Positions 1-9,468 of a DNA stretch of 64,000 nucleotides are shown piece after piece. The notes under the pieces are model-generated. The model worked only from the letters and a program-made list of their open reading frames with translations. It made no database searches and was not told the origin of the DNA. The DNA is from Psychrobacter proteolyticus (GTDB lineage Bacteria; Pseudomonadota; Gammaproteobacteria; Pseudomonadales; Moraxellaceae), in contig NZ_QLKS01000002.1 in the NCBI RefSeq assembly GCF_003350005.1, forward strand, positions 558,001-622,000, read 5' to 3'. The position numbers and the translations under genes are program-made. Within the stretch, counting starts at the first letter, position 1. Each line of letters begins with the position of its first letter.

Positions 1-302
1 CTCTGAACTTTGCGTTCAAATTGCTCAAAACGTTCTGCTGTATGACGATCCATGCTAATAGCAATAAACACGGCTAGCGGATAGCCAAGTTTTTGCGCAT
101 CGGTTTTGGTATGGTAGCCAGTGATAATGTTTGCATCTTCTAAGCGTTTGATACGACGTGCGCAAGGGGTGGCAGACAGGTTGACGCGTTCAGCGAGTTC
201 AGTAATGCTCATACGCGCCTGTGTTTGCAATAAGCGTAGCAACTGTCTATCTATCTCGTCTATATCTGCAGTCCCTGTACTATCAATATGATTATCTGGC
301 AT
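1..302 (-). CDS. Lrp/AsnC-family transcriptional regulator (partial, N-terminal part)
   Basis: The first 100 codons of an Lrp/AsnC regulator are visible; the rest lies beyond the left edge of the window. The start is the ATG whose complement ends at 302, giving MPDNHIDSTG. Residues about 14-60 form the AsnC-type winged helix-turn-helix, with IDEIDRQLLRLLQ and the recognition-helix region LSATPCARRIKRLE. The start of the RAM ligand-binding domain follows (GYPLAVFIAISM). Members of the family bind amino acids and act as global or local regulators. The gene is divergent from leuA across 221 bp, which makes regulation of leuA or of itself plausible but unproven. Which paralogue this is (Lrp, AsnC or BkdR-like) cannot be told from the fragment. 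Confidence 0.93.
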   Translation of the reverse strand, partial: MPDNHIDSTGTADIDEIDRQLLRLLQTQARMSITELAERVNLSATPCARRIKRLEDANIITGYHTKTDAQKLGYPLAVFIAISMDRHTAERFEQFERKVQ

Positions 303-523
303 TTCTTAAGCCTTAATAGTGAATTTATTCGATTATAATGTCTAAATTGTGTTTTTCCACTAAAATAACAGAAAATAAAGTAAAAGAAAGCAGGTTTCTC
401 TCTGTTAAACTTTGATATTATTATGGTATGAACACTAGTTATCTCGTATGATAAATACTGATCTAATCAACAGCTAATCGCCTAGCTAAATATATAAATA
501 ACCATATCATCTAAGGATTGATT

Positions 524-2308
524 ATGTCTGACCAAGCCACGCACACTGTAGCCACAGGGACTGCAAAGATCACATCAAAAAGTGCCGATTTTGACTTCCG
601 TAAATACCGTCCATTTGCATTTGCGCCATCGCTGCCAGATCGTACTTGGCCAAGCAAGACGATTGAGAAGTCACCGATATGGGCAAGTGTGGATCTGCGT
701 GATGGTAACCAAGCACTGATTGATCCGATGACCATTGAACAAAAAATGCGCTTCTTTAAGACCTTAGTAGATGTTGGTTTTAAAGAGATTGAGATTGGTT
801 TCCCGTCAGCGGCGCAGGTAGAGTTTGACTTTGCGCGTAAGCTTATCGAAGAAAACCACGTACCTGAAGATGTAACGCTACAAGTATTGGTACAAGCGCG
901 CGAGCATTTGATTGCCCGTACTTTTGAATCATTAAAAGGTGCGAAACGTGCGGTTGTCCATGTCTATAACTCAACCAGCCGTGTACAACGCGAAAAAGTC
1001 TATGGCAAAGATAAAGCTGAAATCAAAGAGATTGCGATTACAGGCGCCAAGCTATTACAAGAATATGCAGCAAAGTATCCTGAGACAGATTGGGTATTTC
1101 AGTACTCGCCAGAGAGCTTTAGCCAGACAGAAACTGAATATGCAGTAGAGGTTTGCGATGCAGTGTGTGATGTGTGGCAACCACAGCAAGGTCAGGAAGT
1201 TATTTTTAACTTGCCAGCGACGGTCGAGGCTTCTATGCCCAATGTCTTTGCTGATCAAGTAGAGTACTTCTGCCGTAATTTAGCCCAGCGTGAGCACGTG
1301 ATTGTAAGCTTGCATACTCATAATGACCGTGGCTGTGCGGTAGCGGCAGCTGAATTGGGCGTACTTGCAGGTGCGGATCGTATCGAAGGCACATTGCTTG
1401 GTAACGGTGAGCGTACAGGGAATATGGATATCATGGTCATGGCCATGAACTTGTTTAGCCAAGGTATCGATCCTGAGCTTGATTTTAGCAATATGAGCGA
1501 AATCGTACAGGTTGTGAGCGAATGCAATAACTTACCATTGCACCCACGTCATCCTTATGTAGGCGAGTTGGTCTTCACGGCATTTAGTGGCTCACATCAA
1601 GATGCTATCAAAAAATCTCTTGATTACAATGAAAGCAATCAGAGCGAAACGGATAATGTCTGGGACGTGGCTTATCTACCCATCGATCCTGCGCATATTG
1701 GCCGTAGCTACCAAGACGTGGTACGTATCAATAGCCAATCGGGTAAAGGCGGCGTCGCATATATCTTGCAGCGTAATTACGGTTTCAACTTACCACGTTG
1801 GATGCAGATTGACTTTAGCCGTGTGGTACAAAAGCAAGCTGAAGCGGCTGCACGCGAGCTGCAGAATGATGAAATCTTGCAGACCTTTGAAGATACTTAC
1901 TTACAGCAGGGCAAGTTTGAACTGCTAGACTATAGCGTCAACAATAAAGGCGGCGCAGTTTACTTTAGTGGTCAAGTACAGATGAATAGCGATACTATTG
2001 ATATTGATGGCACGGGTAACGGCCCATTATCATCGTTTATTGACGGACTTGCGCAGCATACTGGCAAATCCTTGCATATTATTAACTATGCAGAGCATGC
2101 GATTAATCCGCATCATAACAGTGGCAATGGTATCGATGATGATACCAATAGTGATAACAAAACCAATGCCAATGCTGCCGCTTATATACAGCTTAATGTC
2201 GATGGCGAGGTATACTCTGGCATCGGTACTTGTAGCAGTACAGTATCAGCCATGCTAAAAGGGGCGTTATCAGCTTTTGCTCAAGCGCTAAATACAGAAG
2301 CTGCTTAG
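524..2308 (+). CDS. leuA: 2-isopropylmalate synthase (long form)
   Basis: First committed step of leucine synthesis: condenses acetyl-CoA with 2-oxoisovalerate to 2-isopropylmalate in the cytosol. The TIM-barrel catalytic domain shows the DxRDGNQAL motif near residue 58 and the metal-binding HTHNDRG near residue 263. The last ~150 residues are the LeuA allosteric domain, where leucine feedback normally acts. At 594 residues it is the long fungal/actinobacterial-like class (LeuA type 2), longer than the ~520-residue E. coli form. I chose ATG 524 over an in-frame TTG at 518 because AAGGA (513-517) sits six bases before the ATG but abuts the TTG. It is a single gene with its own terminator and is not next to leuBCD here. 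Confidence 0.97.
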   Translation: MSDQATHTVATGTAKITSKSADFDFRKYRPFAFAPSLPDRTWPSKTIEKSPIWASVDLRDGNQALIDPMTIEQKMRFFKTLVDVGFKEIEIGFPSAAQVEFDFARKLIEENHVPEDVTLQVLVQAREHLIARTFESLKGAKRAVVHVYNSTSRVQREKVYGKDKAEIKEIAITGAKLLQEYAAKYPETDWVFQYSPESFSQTETEYAVEVCDAVCDVWQPQQGQEVIFNLPATVEASMPNVFADQVEYFCRNLAQREHVIVSLHTHNDRGCAVAAAELGVLAGADRIEGTLLGNGERTGNMDIMVMAMNLFSQGIDPELDFSNMSEIVQVVSECNNLPLHPRHPYVGELVFTAFSGSHQDAIKKSLDYNESNQSETDNVWDVAYLPIDPAHIGRSYQDVVRINSQSGKGGVAYILQRNYGFNLPRWMQIDFSRVVQKQAEAAARELQNDEILQTFEDTYLQQGKFELLDYSVNNKGGAVYFSGQVQMNSDTIDIDGTGNGPLSSFIDGLAQHTGKSLHIINYAEHAINPHHNSGNGIDDDTNSDNKTNANAAAYIQLNVDGEVYSGIGTCSSTVSAMLKGALSAFAQALNTEAA

Positions 2309-2350
2309 TGTTAAGTAGTCATTGATATCACGCAAAATTCTGTATGCTAA

Positions 2351-2401
2351 TAACGCCATCGCTCCTTGTCTCTAGCAAGTAAAGCGATGGCGTTATTTTT
2401 T
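2351..2401 (+). terminator. Rho-independent terminator of leuA
   Basis: A 13-bp perfect stem (TAACGCCATCGCT at 2351-2363 with its complement at 2383-2395) is followed by a run of T. It lies 43 bp after the leuA stop. Confidence 0.9.
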
Positions 2402-2525
2402 GCCATAAATACCTATGACATTCCGACTACAGGTTTATGAGCAATAGCATAATGTTACTTGTGTTTTTGGTGTCTAAGACTTACGCTAATGTATATATTA
2501 AAATATTATAAATAAAAGGTTAATT

Positions 2526-3161
2526 ATGGAACCTATCTCATTTGCTTCATTCACGCTAGCATCTATTTTGGCTTCGTTGCCTGCGAACGGTGAGGCTATT
2601 ACCAAGCCGACCATCACCACTCATATTAGTCCAGCCATTGCCGGACAGTGGGAAATAGACTTGGACAGCAGCGCTCATTCTACTCACGCCATGATGACCA
2701 AGGAAACGGAAGTTAACCAGTCAGTATCAAATAGTGCGCAACAAGCAAGCAGTGTAGAGCCTAAGGTGATGACGGGCATGGACGGCGGCGTACTGACTCA
2801 AAGTGAAAAGCGGGTCCTAAACATTCAACCAGCTACTAGTAAGAACTTACTTGCGTCAGTTGGTCAGTCTAACCAGTGCCGCGAGCTATATAACTTTAGT
2901 GCGGATAATGAGATGTGGTCTGTCAGTGGCAAAGAGTGGACATACGGCCGCTATCTGGTCACCCACCGTGAAGAAGGGCTGCCAGTGATTGCGATTAAGA
3001 CCGTTTATGATAATAATGAAGTAGATTGCTCAGGTAACCAGATCGACCAGACTGATGAAGCGTTGATTGCATTTATCAATCATGATGGTAATCAGATGCA
3101 ATGGTGCGCTGACCCTGATGGTAACGAATGCTTTATGAACTTCAATAGAGTGTTGCCGTAA
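2526..3161 (+). CDS. Hypothetical protein, probably exported, with a four-cysteine C-terminal domain
   Basis: I do not recognise this family. The 211-residue product starts with a short hydrophobic segment ending near ANGEA (about residues 5-24), which could be a signal peptide although it lacks basic N-terminal residues. Residues 25-110 are Ser/Thr/Gln-rich and look like a linker. The C-terminal ~95 residues form a compact unit with cysteines at about 118, 168, 194 and 202, spaced as if for two disulfides, which fits a periplasmic location. ATG 2526 is preceded by AAAAGGTTAATT, a good ribosome-binding site. The gene lies alone between two terminators, so it is probably monocistronic. No function is inferred. 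Confidence 0.75.
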   Translation: MEPISFASFTLASILASLPANGEAITKPTITTHISPAIAGQWEIDLDSSAHSTHAMMTKETEVNQSVSNSAQQASSVEPKVMTGMDGGVLTQSEKRVLNIQPATSKNLLASVGQSNQCRELYNFSADNEMWSVSGKEWTYGRYLVTHREEGLPVIAIKTVYDNNEVDCSGNQIDQTDEALIAFINHDGNQMQWCADPDGNECFMNFNRVLP

Positions 3162-3213
3162 TCAGGATTGTCCATTGTACTTTACGTATAATTGACAGCT
3201 TATTGATGACATA

Positions 3214-3244
3214 AAAAAGCCGCTATATTAATAGCGGTTTTTTT
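3214..3244. terminator. Bidirectional intrinsic terminator
   Basis: A 7-bp GC-containing stem (CCGCTAT 3220-3226 with ATAGCGG 3231-3237) is flanked by six A on the left and seven T on the right. It can therefore serve both the hypothetical gene ending at 3161 (+) and accC ending at 3315 (-). Confidence 0.85.
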
Positions 3245-3314
3245 ATGTGCTGTTTTAATTAAAGTTACGACTAAATTATTTAATAAGCTTAGCGAACTTT
3301 ATAAGTATTTTAGC

Positions 3315-4676
3315 CTACGAGTCTTTTTTAGCTTTATTCGCAGTCAGCAGCTCTCTTTCGAGATAGTGAATGTTTTGCGCTTCACGAGTAAAGTTATCAT
3401 CCGCCAAAATTACATCACGATGCAAAGGTATATTGGTTTTGATGCCTTCGATAATCAGCTCATCAAGGGCATGTACTGTCTTAGCAATAGCTTGCTGACG
3501 AGTTTGACCGTGACAGATAAGCTTACCAATCAATGAATCATAATAGGTCGGTATCTCATAGCCAGGGTATAGATGAGAGTCAAAACGAATGCCAGAACCA
3601 CTTGGCGTGAACAATTGACTGATAGTGCCTGGGCAAGGTACGAAAGTCGCTGCATCTTCGGCATTGATACGACATTCGATCGCATGACCTTGGATCTCAA
3701 TCTCACTTTGACGATAAGACAGGCCGTAACCGGCAGCAATTTTGAGCTGTTCGACCACAACATCGATACCAGTAATCATCTCAGTCACTGGATGCTCAAC
3801 CTGTACACGAGTGTTCATTTCAATAAAGAAAAATTCGTTATTTTCAAACAAGAACTCAAATGTGCCGGCACCGCGATACTTAACAAGCTCACACGCTTTT
3901 ACGCAAGCTTTTAAGATCGGTTCACGTACATCATCTGGGATGTCAGGCGCAGGAGCTTCTTCTAGTACTTTTTGATGGCGACGCTGTAATGAGCAATCAC
4001 GGTCATATAGATGGATAGCATTACCATTACCATCACCCAACACCTGTACTTCTACGTGGCGCGGATTCTGTAGATAGCGCTCCATATAGACAGTGTCGTC
4101 ACCGAACCAGAGCTCAGCTTCTTGTTTGGCCGCTTGTACTTGACCAATTAGTTCGTCAAAGCGTTCAACCACACGCATACCGCGTCCACCGCCGCCAGAA
4201 GCCGCTTTAATCAATAGTGGGAAGCCGATATTGCGGGCTTGCTCTTCAGCATTATGTAGGGTCACAGCGCCAACTGAACCAGGTACAGTTGGTACGCCAG
4301 CTTTTTTCATGGCGTTGATGGCAGAAACTTTGTTGCCCATAAGGCGAATATGATCAGCATTAGGACCAACGAAGGTCAATCCTGCTTCTTCTACTTGTTC
4401 AGCAAATTCAGCATTCTCAGACAAAAAGCCATAACCGGGATGGATAGCATCTGCACCAGTGATTTCAGCAGCGGTTAAGATGGTATTGATATCAAGGTAG
4501 CTTTGGTTAGCATTAGGCTTGCCAATACAAATTGCCTCATCAACAAAGCGCAAGTGCATCAAGTTGGCATCTGCAGTAGAGTAGACACCTACCGTTTCGA
4601 TACCTAGCGCTTTACAGGCGCGGACGATGCGCAGGGCAATTTCACCTCTGTTGGCAATGAGCAATTTTTTTATCAT
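3315..4676 (-). CDS. accC: Acetyl-CoA carboxylase, biotin carboxylase subunit
   Basis: Carboxylates the biotin of BCCP using ATP and bicarbonate, the first half-reaction of malonyl-CoA formation for fatty acid synthesis. The 453 residues are the normal family length. Visible are the N-terminal biotin-carboxylase fold ([15 protein letters not shown]), the ATP-grasp glycine loop [12 protein letters not shown], the metal/active-site segment [15 protein letters not shown] and the C-terminal domain. It lies 125 bp downstream of accB in the same direction, the usual accB-accC order, so an operon is likely. A terminator follows at 3214-3244. Confidence 0.98.
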   Translation of the reverse strand: MIKKLLIANRGEIALRIVRACKALGIETVGVYSTADANLMHLRFVDEAICIGKPNANQSYLDINTILTAAEITGADAIHPGYGFLSENAEFAEQVEEAGLTFVGPNADHIRLMGNKVSAINAMKKAGVPTVPGSVGAVTLHNAEEQARNIGFPLLIKAASGGGGRGMRVVERFDELIGQVQAAKQEAELWFGDDTVYMERYLQNPRHVEVQVLGDGNGNAIHLYDRDCSLQRRHQKVLEEAPAPDIPDDVREPILKACVKACELVKYRGAGTFEFLFENNEFFFIEMNTRVQVEHPVTEMITGIDVVVEQLKIAAGYGLSYRQSEIEIQGHAIECRINAEDAATFVPCPGTISQLFTPSGSGIRFDSHLYPGYEIPTYYDSLIGKLICHGQTRQQAIAKTVHALDELIIEGIKTNIPLHRDVILADDNFTREAQNIHYLERELLTANKAKKDS

Positions 4677-4801
4677 GGGTTCATCCTTGTCGAAGCGTCA
4701 GTCATTGACTGAGTTTCGATACATAGCATCATGTTATTTAGCATTGACGCGGTATATATACCAAAAGTCAGCCATAATGAAATAAAGTATGGCAAATATC
4801 G

Positions 4802-5233
4802 TTACGCTTTGTAGCGTATGACAGGTTGACCGAACTGTACGACTTCAGAGTTATCTACCAAGATTTCGTCAACAATACCACTTTGAGTCGCTTCAAGCGG
4901 GTTCATGATTTTCATAGCTTCGATAATACCTAAAGTATCACCTGCCTGAACCTTTTGACCGACTTTCACAAATGGTGGGTCATTAGGACTTGGTGCTGAA
5001 TAGAAAACACCAACCATTGGTGAAGATTCAACGCTACCCGCTTTTTCTGCAGGTTTGCCTTCGACAGCGGCAGCAGGAGCAGCGCTCGCAGCTGGGGCAG
5101 CCATCATAGTTGGCGCAGGCGCGTCATAGTGACGAGTTAAGCTAATATGCTCGTCGTCAGAACTGATTTCTAAATTAACCAGTTCACTTTCTTCCATAAG
5201 GGCGATGAGGGTGCGTATTTTTTCAATATCCAT
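4802..5233 (-). CDS. accB: Acetyl-CoA carboxylase, biotin carboxyl carrier protein
   Basis: Carries the biotin between biotin carboxylase and carboxyltransferase. The 143-residue protein has the family layout: an N-terminal dimerising segment (MDIEKIRTLIALMEESEL), a flexible Ala/Pro linker at about residues 42-65, and the C-terminal biotinyl domain. That domain has the EAMKIMN motif, whose Lys is the biotinylation site, and an SPMVGVFY start. It is first in the accB-accC pair. The 240-bp upstream region to the MATE gene is AT-rich and should hold the promoter, but I could not single out convincing -35/-10 boxes. Confidence 0.98.
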   Translation of the reverse strand: MDIEKIRTLIALMEESELVNLEISSDDEHISLTRHYDAPAPTMMAAPAASAAPAAAVEGKPAEKAGSVESSPMVGVFYSAPSPNDPPFVKVGQKVQAGDTLGIIEAMKIMNPLEATQSGIVDEILVDNSEVVQFGQPVIRYKA

Positions 5234-5473
5234 AGTTTTTATCTGGCCTTGTACTAAATTCGAGAAATAGTGTAACTAAATATTGTCTAATTAATTGCTA
5301 ATGATACCTAGATTCAGGGCAATGAGCAATCAATGTACAGTTGTTAACTGAGAATTTTTACATATTTTGACGTAAGCCATCTTTTTAGCAAGAAAATATC
5401 TACGATTTTTCATAGTCTGTATGATCAAATGACGCTTATGATAATCATAAAATTTAATTCATAAGCAAATAAT

Positions 5474-6850
5474 TTAACCCCATAGCACAGTTAAGCGTTT
5501 TTGCTGATAGCGTAGACGCAACGTAAGTAAGATAGATGATAAGAATAAACCTGTAATCAACGCCATCCAAAACCCTTGTGCACCAACGTCAGTGAAACGC
5601 ACTAGATAGACGCCAAGTGGTAGGGCAACTAACCAATAGCAAAATAGTGTTACCCACATCGGTATGGTGGTGTCTTGCATACCGCGCAATATACCAGCGA
5701 CGTTAACTTGCCAGCCATCAAATAACTGATAGGCGAGTGCAAAGATAAGCAAATGCATAGACTGGGCTCTAACCTCTGGGTTATCAGTGAATGCTGCTGC
5801 CAGTTCTGGTCTGAATAGCCATATCCCAAGCATACAAGTCAAAGCGATCAATACGGTCCATACCAGTCCAGTAGCTTGCACTTGGCGAAGTGCTAATAGG
5901 TTTTTTTGACCAAACCGATTGGAGACCATGATAGTGAGCGCCATGGCGACAGATATCGGTATCATAAATAGCTGTGAGGTCACTGACAGCGCCACTTGAT
6001 GCGATGCGGTTGCCAGCTCACCCAATGGACTGATAACGAGTGCGCCTAAGCTAAATAAACTGGCTTCAAAGAAGATGGAGATACCAATAGGAATACCAAG
6101 TTTTAACAGCTTTTTGATCTGTGTACGATTAGGGCTAGAAAAGCCATAAAAAAATCGCGTGCTCACAAATTCGCGACGTTTCGTGAAGCTAGTATAGGCC
6201 GCAAGCAATAGGACATTTATCCATAACACCATTGCTGTCGCCACCCCGCAGCCTGCACCGCCCATTTCTGGCATGCCAAATAACCCATGAATAAAAATAT
6301 AGTTCAAAGGAATATCTGCAAGTAGGCCAATGATACTAATGACAGTAACAGGCTCAGGACGACCCAATGCCTCGCAATAACTGCGTAGAACGGCATATAC
6401 AGCGAGCGCTGGGAAACCAAATGAGACACCATGTAAATACTGCGTCGCTATCGGCTGAATGTTTTCTGGGACACCCATAATGCCAAGAACATTGGGAGCC
6501 AAATTGACAATGATAAAACCGATAATGCCAATGACACCTGCGGTCCATAAGGACTGCTGCGTGATATGAGGTACTTGGCCGTGCTGGTCTTGACCAATTG
6601 CTTCACCAATAAGCGGCGTGGTGGCGATAAGCACACCTGTGGCCAATAAAAACAATGGTAGCCAAATACCAGACCCAACGGCTACCGCAGCCAAATCAAG
6701 CGCCGAGACTTGACCTGCCATGATGGCATCGACCACGCCAAGTGCGGCCTGACAAAACTGAGTAATCAAAATAGGGAGGGCAAGTACGCCTAAACGTAAG
6801 CTGTAGCTTTTAAAATCTTTGAAAGACAATGGAAAAACCATGGTAAGCAA
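5474..6850 (-). CDS. MATE-family multidrug efflux transporter (NorM-like)
   Basis: Integral inner-membrane exporter with about twelve hydrophobic segments in two homologous halves, as in the MATE family, which uses Na+ or H+ gradients to export cationic drugs. The 458-residue length is typical. The N-terminal half carries ITQFCQAALGVVDAIMAGQ, the usual first-helix signature. The start could be 6850 (MLTMVF) or the internal ATG at 6841 (MVFPLSF). It is monocistronic by position. Substrates cannot be predicted from sequence; close relatives are annotated NorM or generic MATE. Confidence 0.92.
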   Translation of the reverse strand: MLTMVFPLSFKDFKSYSLRLGVLALPILITQFCQAALGVVDAIMAGQVSALDLAAVAVGSGIWLPLFLLATGVLIATTPLIGEAIGQDQHGQVPHITQQSLWTAGVIGIIGFIIVNLAPNVLGIMGVPENIQPIATQYLHGVSFGFPALAVYAVLRSYCEALGRPEPVTVISIIGLLADIPLNYIFIHGLFGMPEMGGAGCGVATAMVLWINVLLLAAYTSFTKRREFVSTRFFYGFSSPNRTQIKKLLKLGIPIGISIFFEASLFSLGALVISPLGELATASHQVALSVTSQLFMIPISVAMALTIMVSNRFGQKNLLALRQVQATGLVWTVLIALTCMLGIWLFRPELAAAFTDNPEVRAQSMHLLIFALAYQLFDGWQVNVAGILRGMQDTTIPMWVTLFCYWLVALPLGVYLVRFTDVGAQGFWMALITGLFLSSILLTLRLRYQQKRLTVLWG

Positions 6851-7261
6851 CTTTTTATTCTTTGCGGTAATTGTTATTAAGGTATTTATTATTAATAAAC
6901 AAACACTGCTATCAATCGACTAAGATTGACACAGCAAGGAGAGTGTAGTGCCGACGATAATACTCCGATAAATAATATGAGCAAGCTTATAATGTTGCAT
7001 AAGTAGATAGGCAGAGTATGAAAATAAAAGTAAAGACACTAAAATAAAAATAACCCGTCGATCCAAGTAGTGGATTGACAGGTCATATACATAGTAAGAT
7101 GGTAAAGAAGCCACACTATGATGTCAACGCTTTAGCGCCGCTATGCAGGCATTAATCTTAGGTTTTTTGTACTCTATTTCATAGCCAATAGCCAATAGCC
7201 AATAGCCAATAGCCAATAGCCAATAGCCAATAGCCAATAGCTCAGAGATGATTTAATAAGT
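6851..7261. other. Intergenic region with a possible 64-codon ORF and a heptamer repeat
   Basis: 411 bp between the MATE gene and the EVE-domain gene. A minus-strand GTG-initiated ORF (6920-7114, 64 residues, one hydrophobic segment VIFILVSLLLFSYSAYLLM) has no recognisable ribosome-binding site, so I do not call it a gene. The right part holds the heptamer array listed separately. I see no clear terminator. Confidence 0.5.
7181..7241. repeat. Heptanucleotide tandem repeat, ATAGCCA x 8.7
   Basis: Eight perfect head-to-tail copies of ATAGCCA (7181-7236) plus ATAGC (7237-7241). The array ends 20 bp beyond the stop codon of the EVE-domain gene, on its 3' side, outside any supported reading frame. 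A unit of seven is not a multiple of three, and such arrays are prone to slipped-strand length change. Confidence 0.98.
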
Positions 7262-7741
7262 TTACTCCGGCAACAACTCAAGTGTCTCCGCCATATCCAT
7301 AATCGCCCGCCAATGCTTGGGCTCTAATGGAATCACTGTTAATTGCTGACAGCCTTTCCTTAGTAATAAAGAATCTTCCAAAGCTGGCAAAAACTTTAGC
7401 TCTGATAGTGGCAATACCTCTGTAAAAGCTTGCTCAAAAGTAAGATCGACCATATACCAGCGAGGTGCATCTTCAGTCGCAATAGGATCATAGTGACGGT
7501 GTTCAGGGTGAAACTGAGTAGGATCGGGATACCCTGCTGTAGTGACTGTCATGATACCAGCGACTCCAGACGGCTTGGCGCTAGAGTGATAAAAGAATAC
7601 CTTGTCACCAACTTTCATATCATCACGCATAAAGTTACGCGCACGGTAGTTGCGAACGCCGTCCCAACCGTCGGTGCCCAAGCGCTGCAAATCTTCAATA
7701 CCAAAAAATTTAGGGTTGGATTTCATTAACCAATACGCCAT
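7262..7741 (-). CDS. EVE-domain protein
   Basis: A 159-residue stand-alone EVE domain (PUA-like fold), related to the human thymocyte nuclear protein THYN1. Visible family features are the start MAYWLMKSNP, the segment WDGVRNYRARNFMRDDMKVGD, and FFYHSSAKPSGVAGI. EVE domains are thought to bind modified bases in nucleic acids; in bacteria most occur as single-domain housekeeping proteins and some in defence systems. Nothing around this copy suggests defence. The start ATG is strongly conserved in the family. Confidence 0.9.
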   Translation of the reverse strand: MAYWLMKSNPKFFGIEDLQRLGTDGWDGVRNYRARNFMRDDMKVGDKVFFYHSSAKPSGVAGIMTVTTAGYPDPTQFHPEHRHYDPIATEDAPRWYMVDLTFEQAFTEVLPLSELKFLPALEDSLLLRKGCQQLTVIPLEPKHWRAIMDMAETLELLPE

Positions 7742-8033
7742 ATATTTGTCCTTCGATTTTTTGTTTATTTTTCAATTTGTGCTTAAAATTATCAGAGTTA
7801 GTTTCTATTGACTCACTCTCAAACCCGTTTTTAATAGTTTCTGTTCTTAGTAGAGGCTGTTTTTAACAGATTCTCTATATATTGCCCATAAGTTGCTATG
7901 GTGAATAGGGCGTTTATACGTGTTTTTGTTAATAATTTTATGATAGATAGGCTTTTCTTTATCTCATCTAGTCGCTATCCTAGCGTTACTTTTGATATCG
8001 ATCATTATTGCTCACTACAAAATAAGTTTATTT

Positions 8034-9368
8034 ATGCCCAAAGTGAATACAGACAGTATGCCAAATGACCTGAATACGTTAAGTCTTACTGAAACAACGA
8101 CGGATACTATCGCGGTAGATGTGACAGACATTCCATTGTCTCTTTACATTCACATCCCGTGGTGTGTGAAGAAATGTCCTTATTGCGATTTTAATTCGCA
8201 TGAGCTACCGATAGACAGTGAGCTATCCATGTATGAGAAATACGTCGATGCATTATTGTTAGACGCCGCGATGCAGCGACCTTTAACTCAGAACCGAAAA
8301 ATTGGTTCGATATTTATCGGTGGTGGTACGCCGTCTTTGCTACCCATTTCTCAGTATCAGCGACTGTTTACTGGTTTACGTACATGTTTTGAATTTTCAG
8401 AAGACATCGAAGTCACGATGGAGGCCAATCCTGGCACGCTTGAGCATGCACCATTTGCGCAGTATCTAAAGGTTGGTATCAATCGTCTGTCTATCGGCGT
8501 ACAGAGCTTCGCTGCTGACAAGCTTAAAGTACTTGGGCGTATTCATGATCCTGTACAAGCATTATCAGCAATTCGCGCTGCCAAAGCGGCTGGATTTGCA
8601 CGGGTCAACGTCGACCTGATGCACGGTCTACCGCAGCAAACCATGAATGAAGCGCTAGAAGATATCCAAATGGCGCATGATGCTGGTGCAACGCATATCT
8701 CTTGGTATCAACTGACTATTGAGCCAAATACCGTGTTTTACCGTAGCCAGCCTATTTTACCCGATGAAGACAATTTGGCAGATATCGAACAAGCAGGGCA
8801 AGCGTTATTACAGCAATTAGGTTATAGCAATTATGAGGTATCAGCATGGGCAGGTGCGTCAGACAAACCATGTCGTCATAATATCAACTATTGGCAGTTT
8901 GGCGACTATTTAGCCATCGGCGCTGGAGCTCATGGCAAAGTAACGATTGGTTGTAACGATAGCAATGGTGGTCATTCATCAGACGTAAAAGATAAAATGG
9001 AAGATGACTTGTTAGTAGCGTCAGGTATCTACCGCTTTAGCAAATCACGTTTGCCAAAAGATTATGTAGTAATGAATCCAGATGTCATGGAGATGTCTGA
9101 GATACGCCAAATCACACCAAAAATGGTTGGCTGGCAAGCGATTGATCAAGATGAGTTAGTGAGCGAGTTTATGCTAAACGCACTGCGCTTACATGGCGGT
9201 GTCGCTTGGTCTATGTTCGAAAAGAGAACTGGATTAACGCTTGATAGTATTGCTGAACAAGTAAACAGTTTGGTCAAACAAGGGCTGTTGGTAGATAGTG
9301 ATACGCAGTTGCAACCGACTATATTAGGGCAGCGTTATCTCAATCAGATATTACGCGCGTTTTTATAA
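8034..9368 (+). CDS. hemW: Radical SAM heme chaperone HemW
   Basis: Radical SAM protein formerly called an oxygen-independent coproporphyrinogen oxidase homologue; HemW inserts heme into respiratory enzymes. The [4Fe-4S] motif is CVKKCPYC, where the CxxxCxxC form with IHIPWC marks HemW/HemN. FIGGGTPSLL and the YEVSAWA region follow, with a C-terminal HemN domain. The frame is open further upstream to a TTG at 7992, but that extension is hydrophobic and unlike the family, so I take ATG 8034; ATG 8058 is also possible. The N-terminal ~35 residues before LSLYIHIPWC are longer than in E. coli. It is apparently monocistronic and ends in a strong terminator. Confidence 0.93.
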   Translation: MPKVNTDSMPNDLNTLSLTETTTDTIAVDVTDIPLSLYIHIPWCVKKCPYCDFNSHELPIDSELSMYEKYVDALLLDAAMQRPLTQNRKIGSIFIGGGTPSLLPISQYQRLFTGLRTCFEFSEDIEVTMEANPGTLEHAPFAQYLKVGINRLSIGVQSFAADKLKVLGRIHDPVQALSAIRAAKAAGFARVNVDLMHGLPQQTMNEALEDIQMAHDAGATHISWYQLTIEPNTVFYRSQPILPDEDNLADIEQAGQALLQQLGYSNYEVSAWAGASDKPCRHNINYWQFGDYLAIGAGAHGKVTIGCNDSNGGHSSDVKDKMEDDLLVASGIYRFSKSRLPKDYVVMNPDVMEMSEIRQITPKMVGWQAIDQDELVSEFMLNALRLHGGVAWSMFEKRTGLTLDSIAEQVNSLVKQGLLVDSDTQLQPTILGQRYLNQILRAFL

Positions 9369-9412
9369 AATCGTGCTTGAGTGAATGTTTAACAGCAACG
9401 AAGTAAGAACAC

Positions 9413-9450
9413 AAAAAAGGCTTATCAAATAAATGATAAGCCCTTTTAAA
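9413..9450. terminator. Bidirectional intrinsic terminator between hemW and the entericidin gene
   Basis: Stem GGCTTATCA (9419-9427) and TGATAAGCC (9434-9442) with six A on the left and four T on the right. It serves hemW (+) and the converging small lipoprotein gene (-). Confidence 0.88.
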
Positions 9451-9468
9451 ATCTAAAAAAAGCAGACC

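Noticed and set aside
6920..7114. 64-residue minus-strand ORF with one hydrophobic segment between the MATE and EVE genes
   Set aside because: Starts with GTG, has no ribosome-binding site, and matches no family I know; more likely chance in AT-rich DNA.
7262..7741. EVE-domain protein as part of a defence system
   Set aside because: No nuclease, McrBC or toxin gene is near; its neighbours are a transporter and hemW, so it looks like the housekeeping form.
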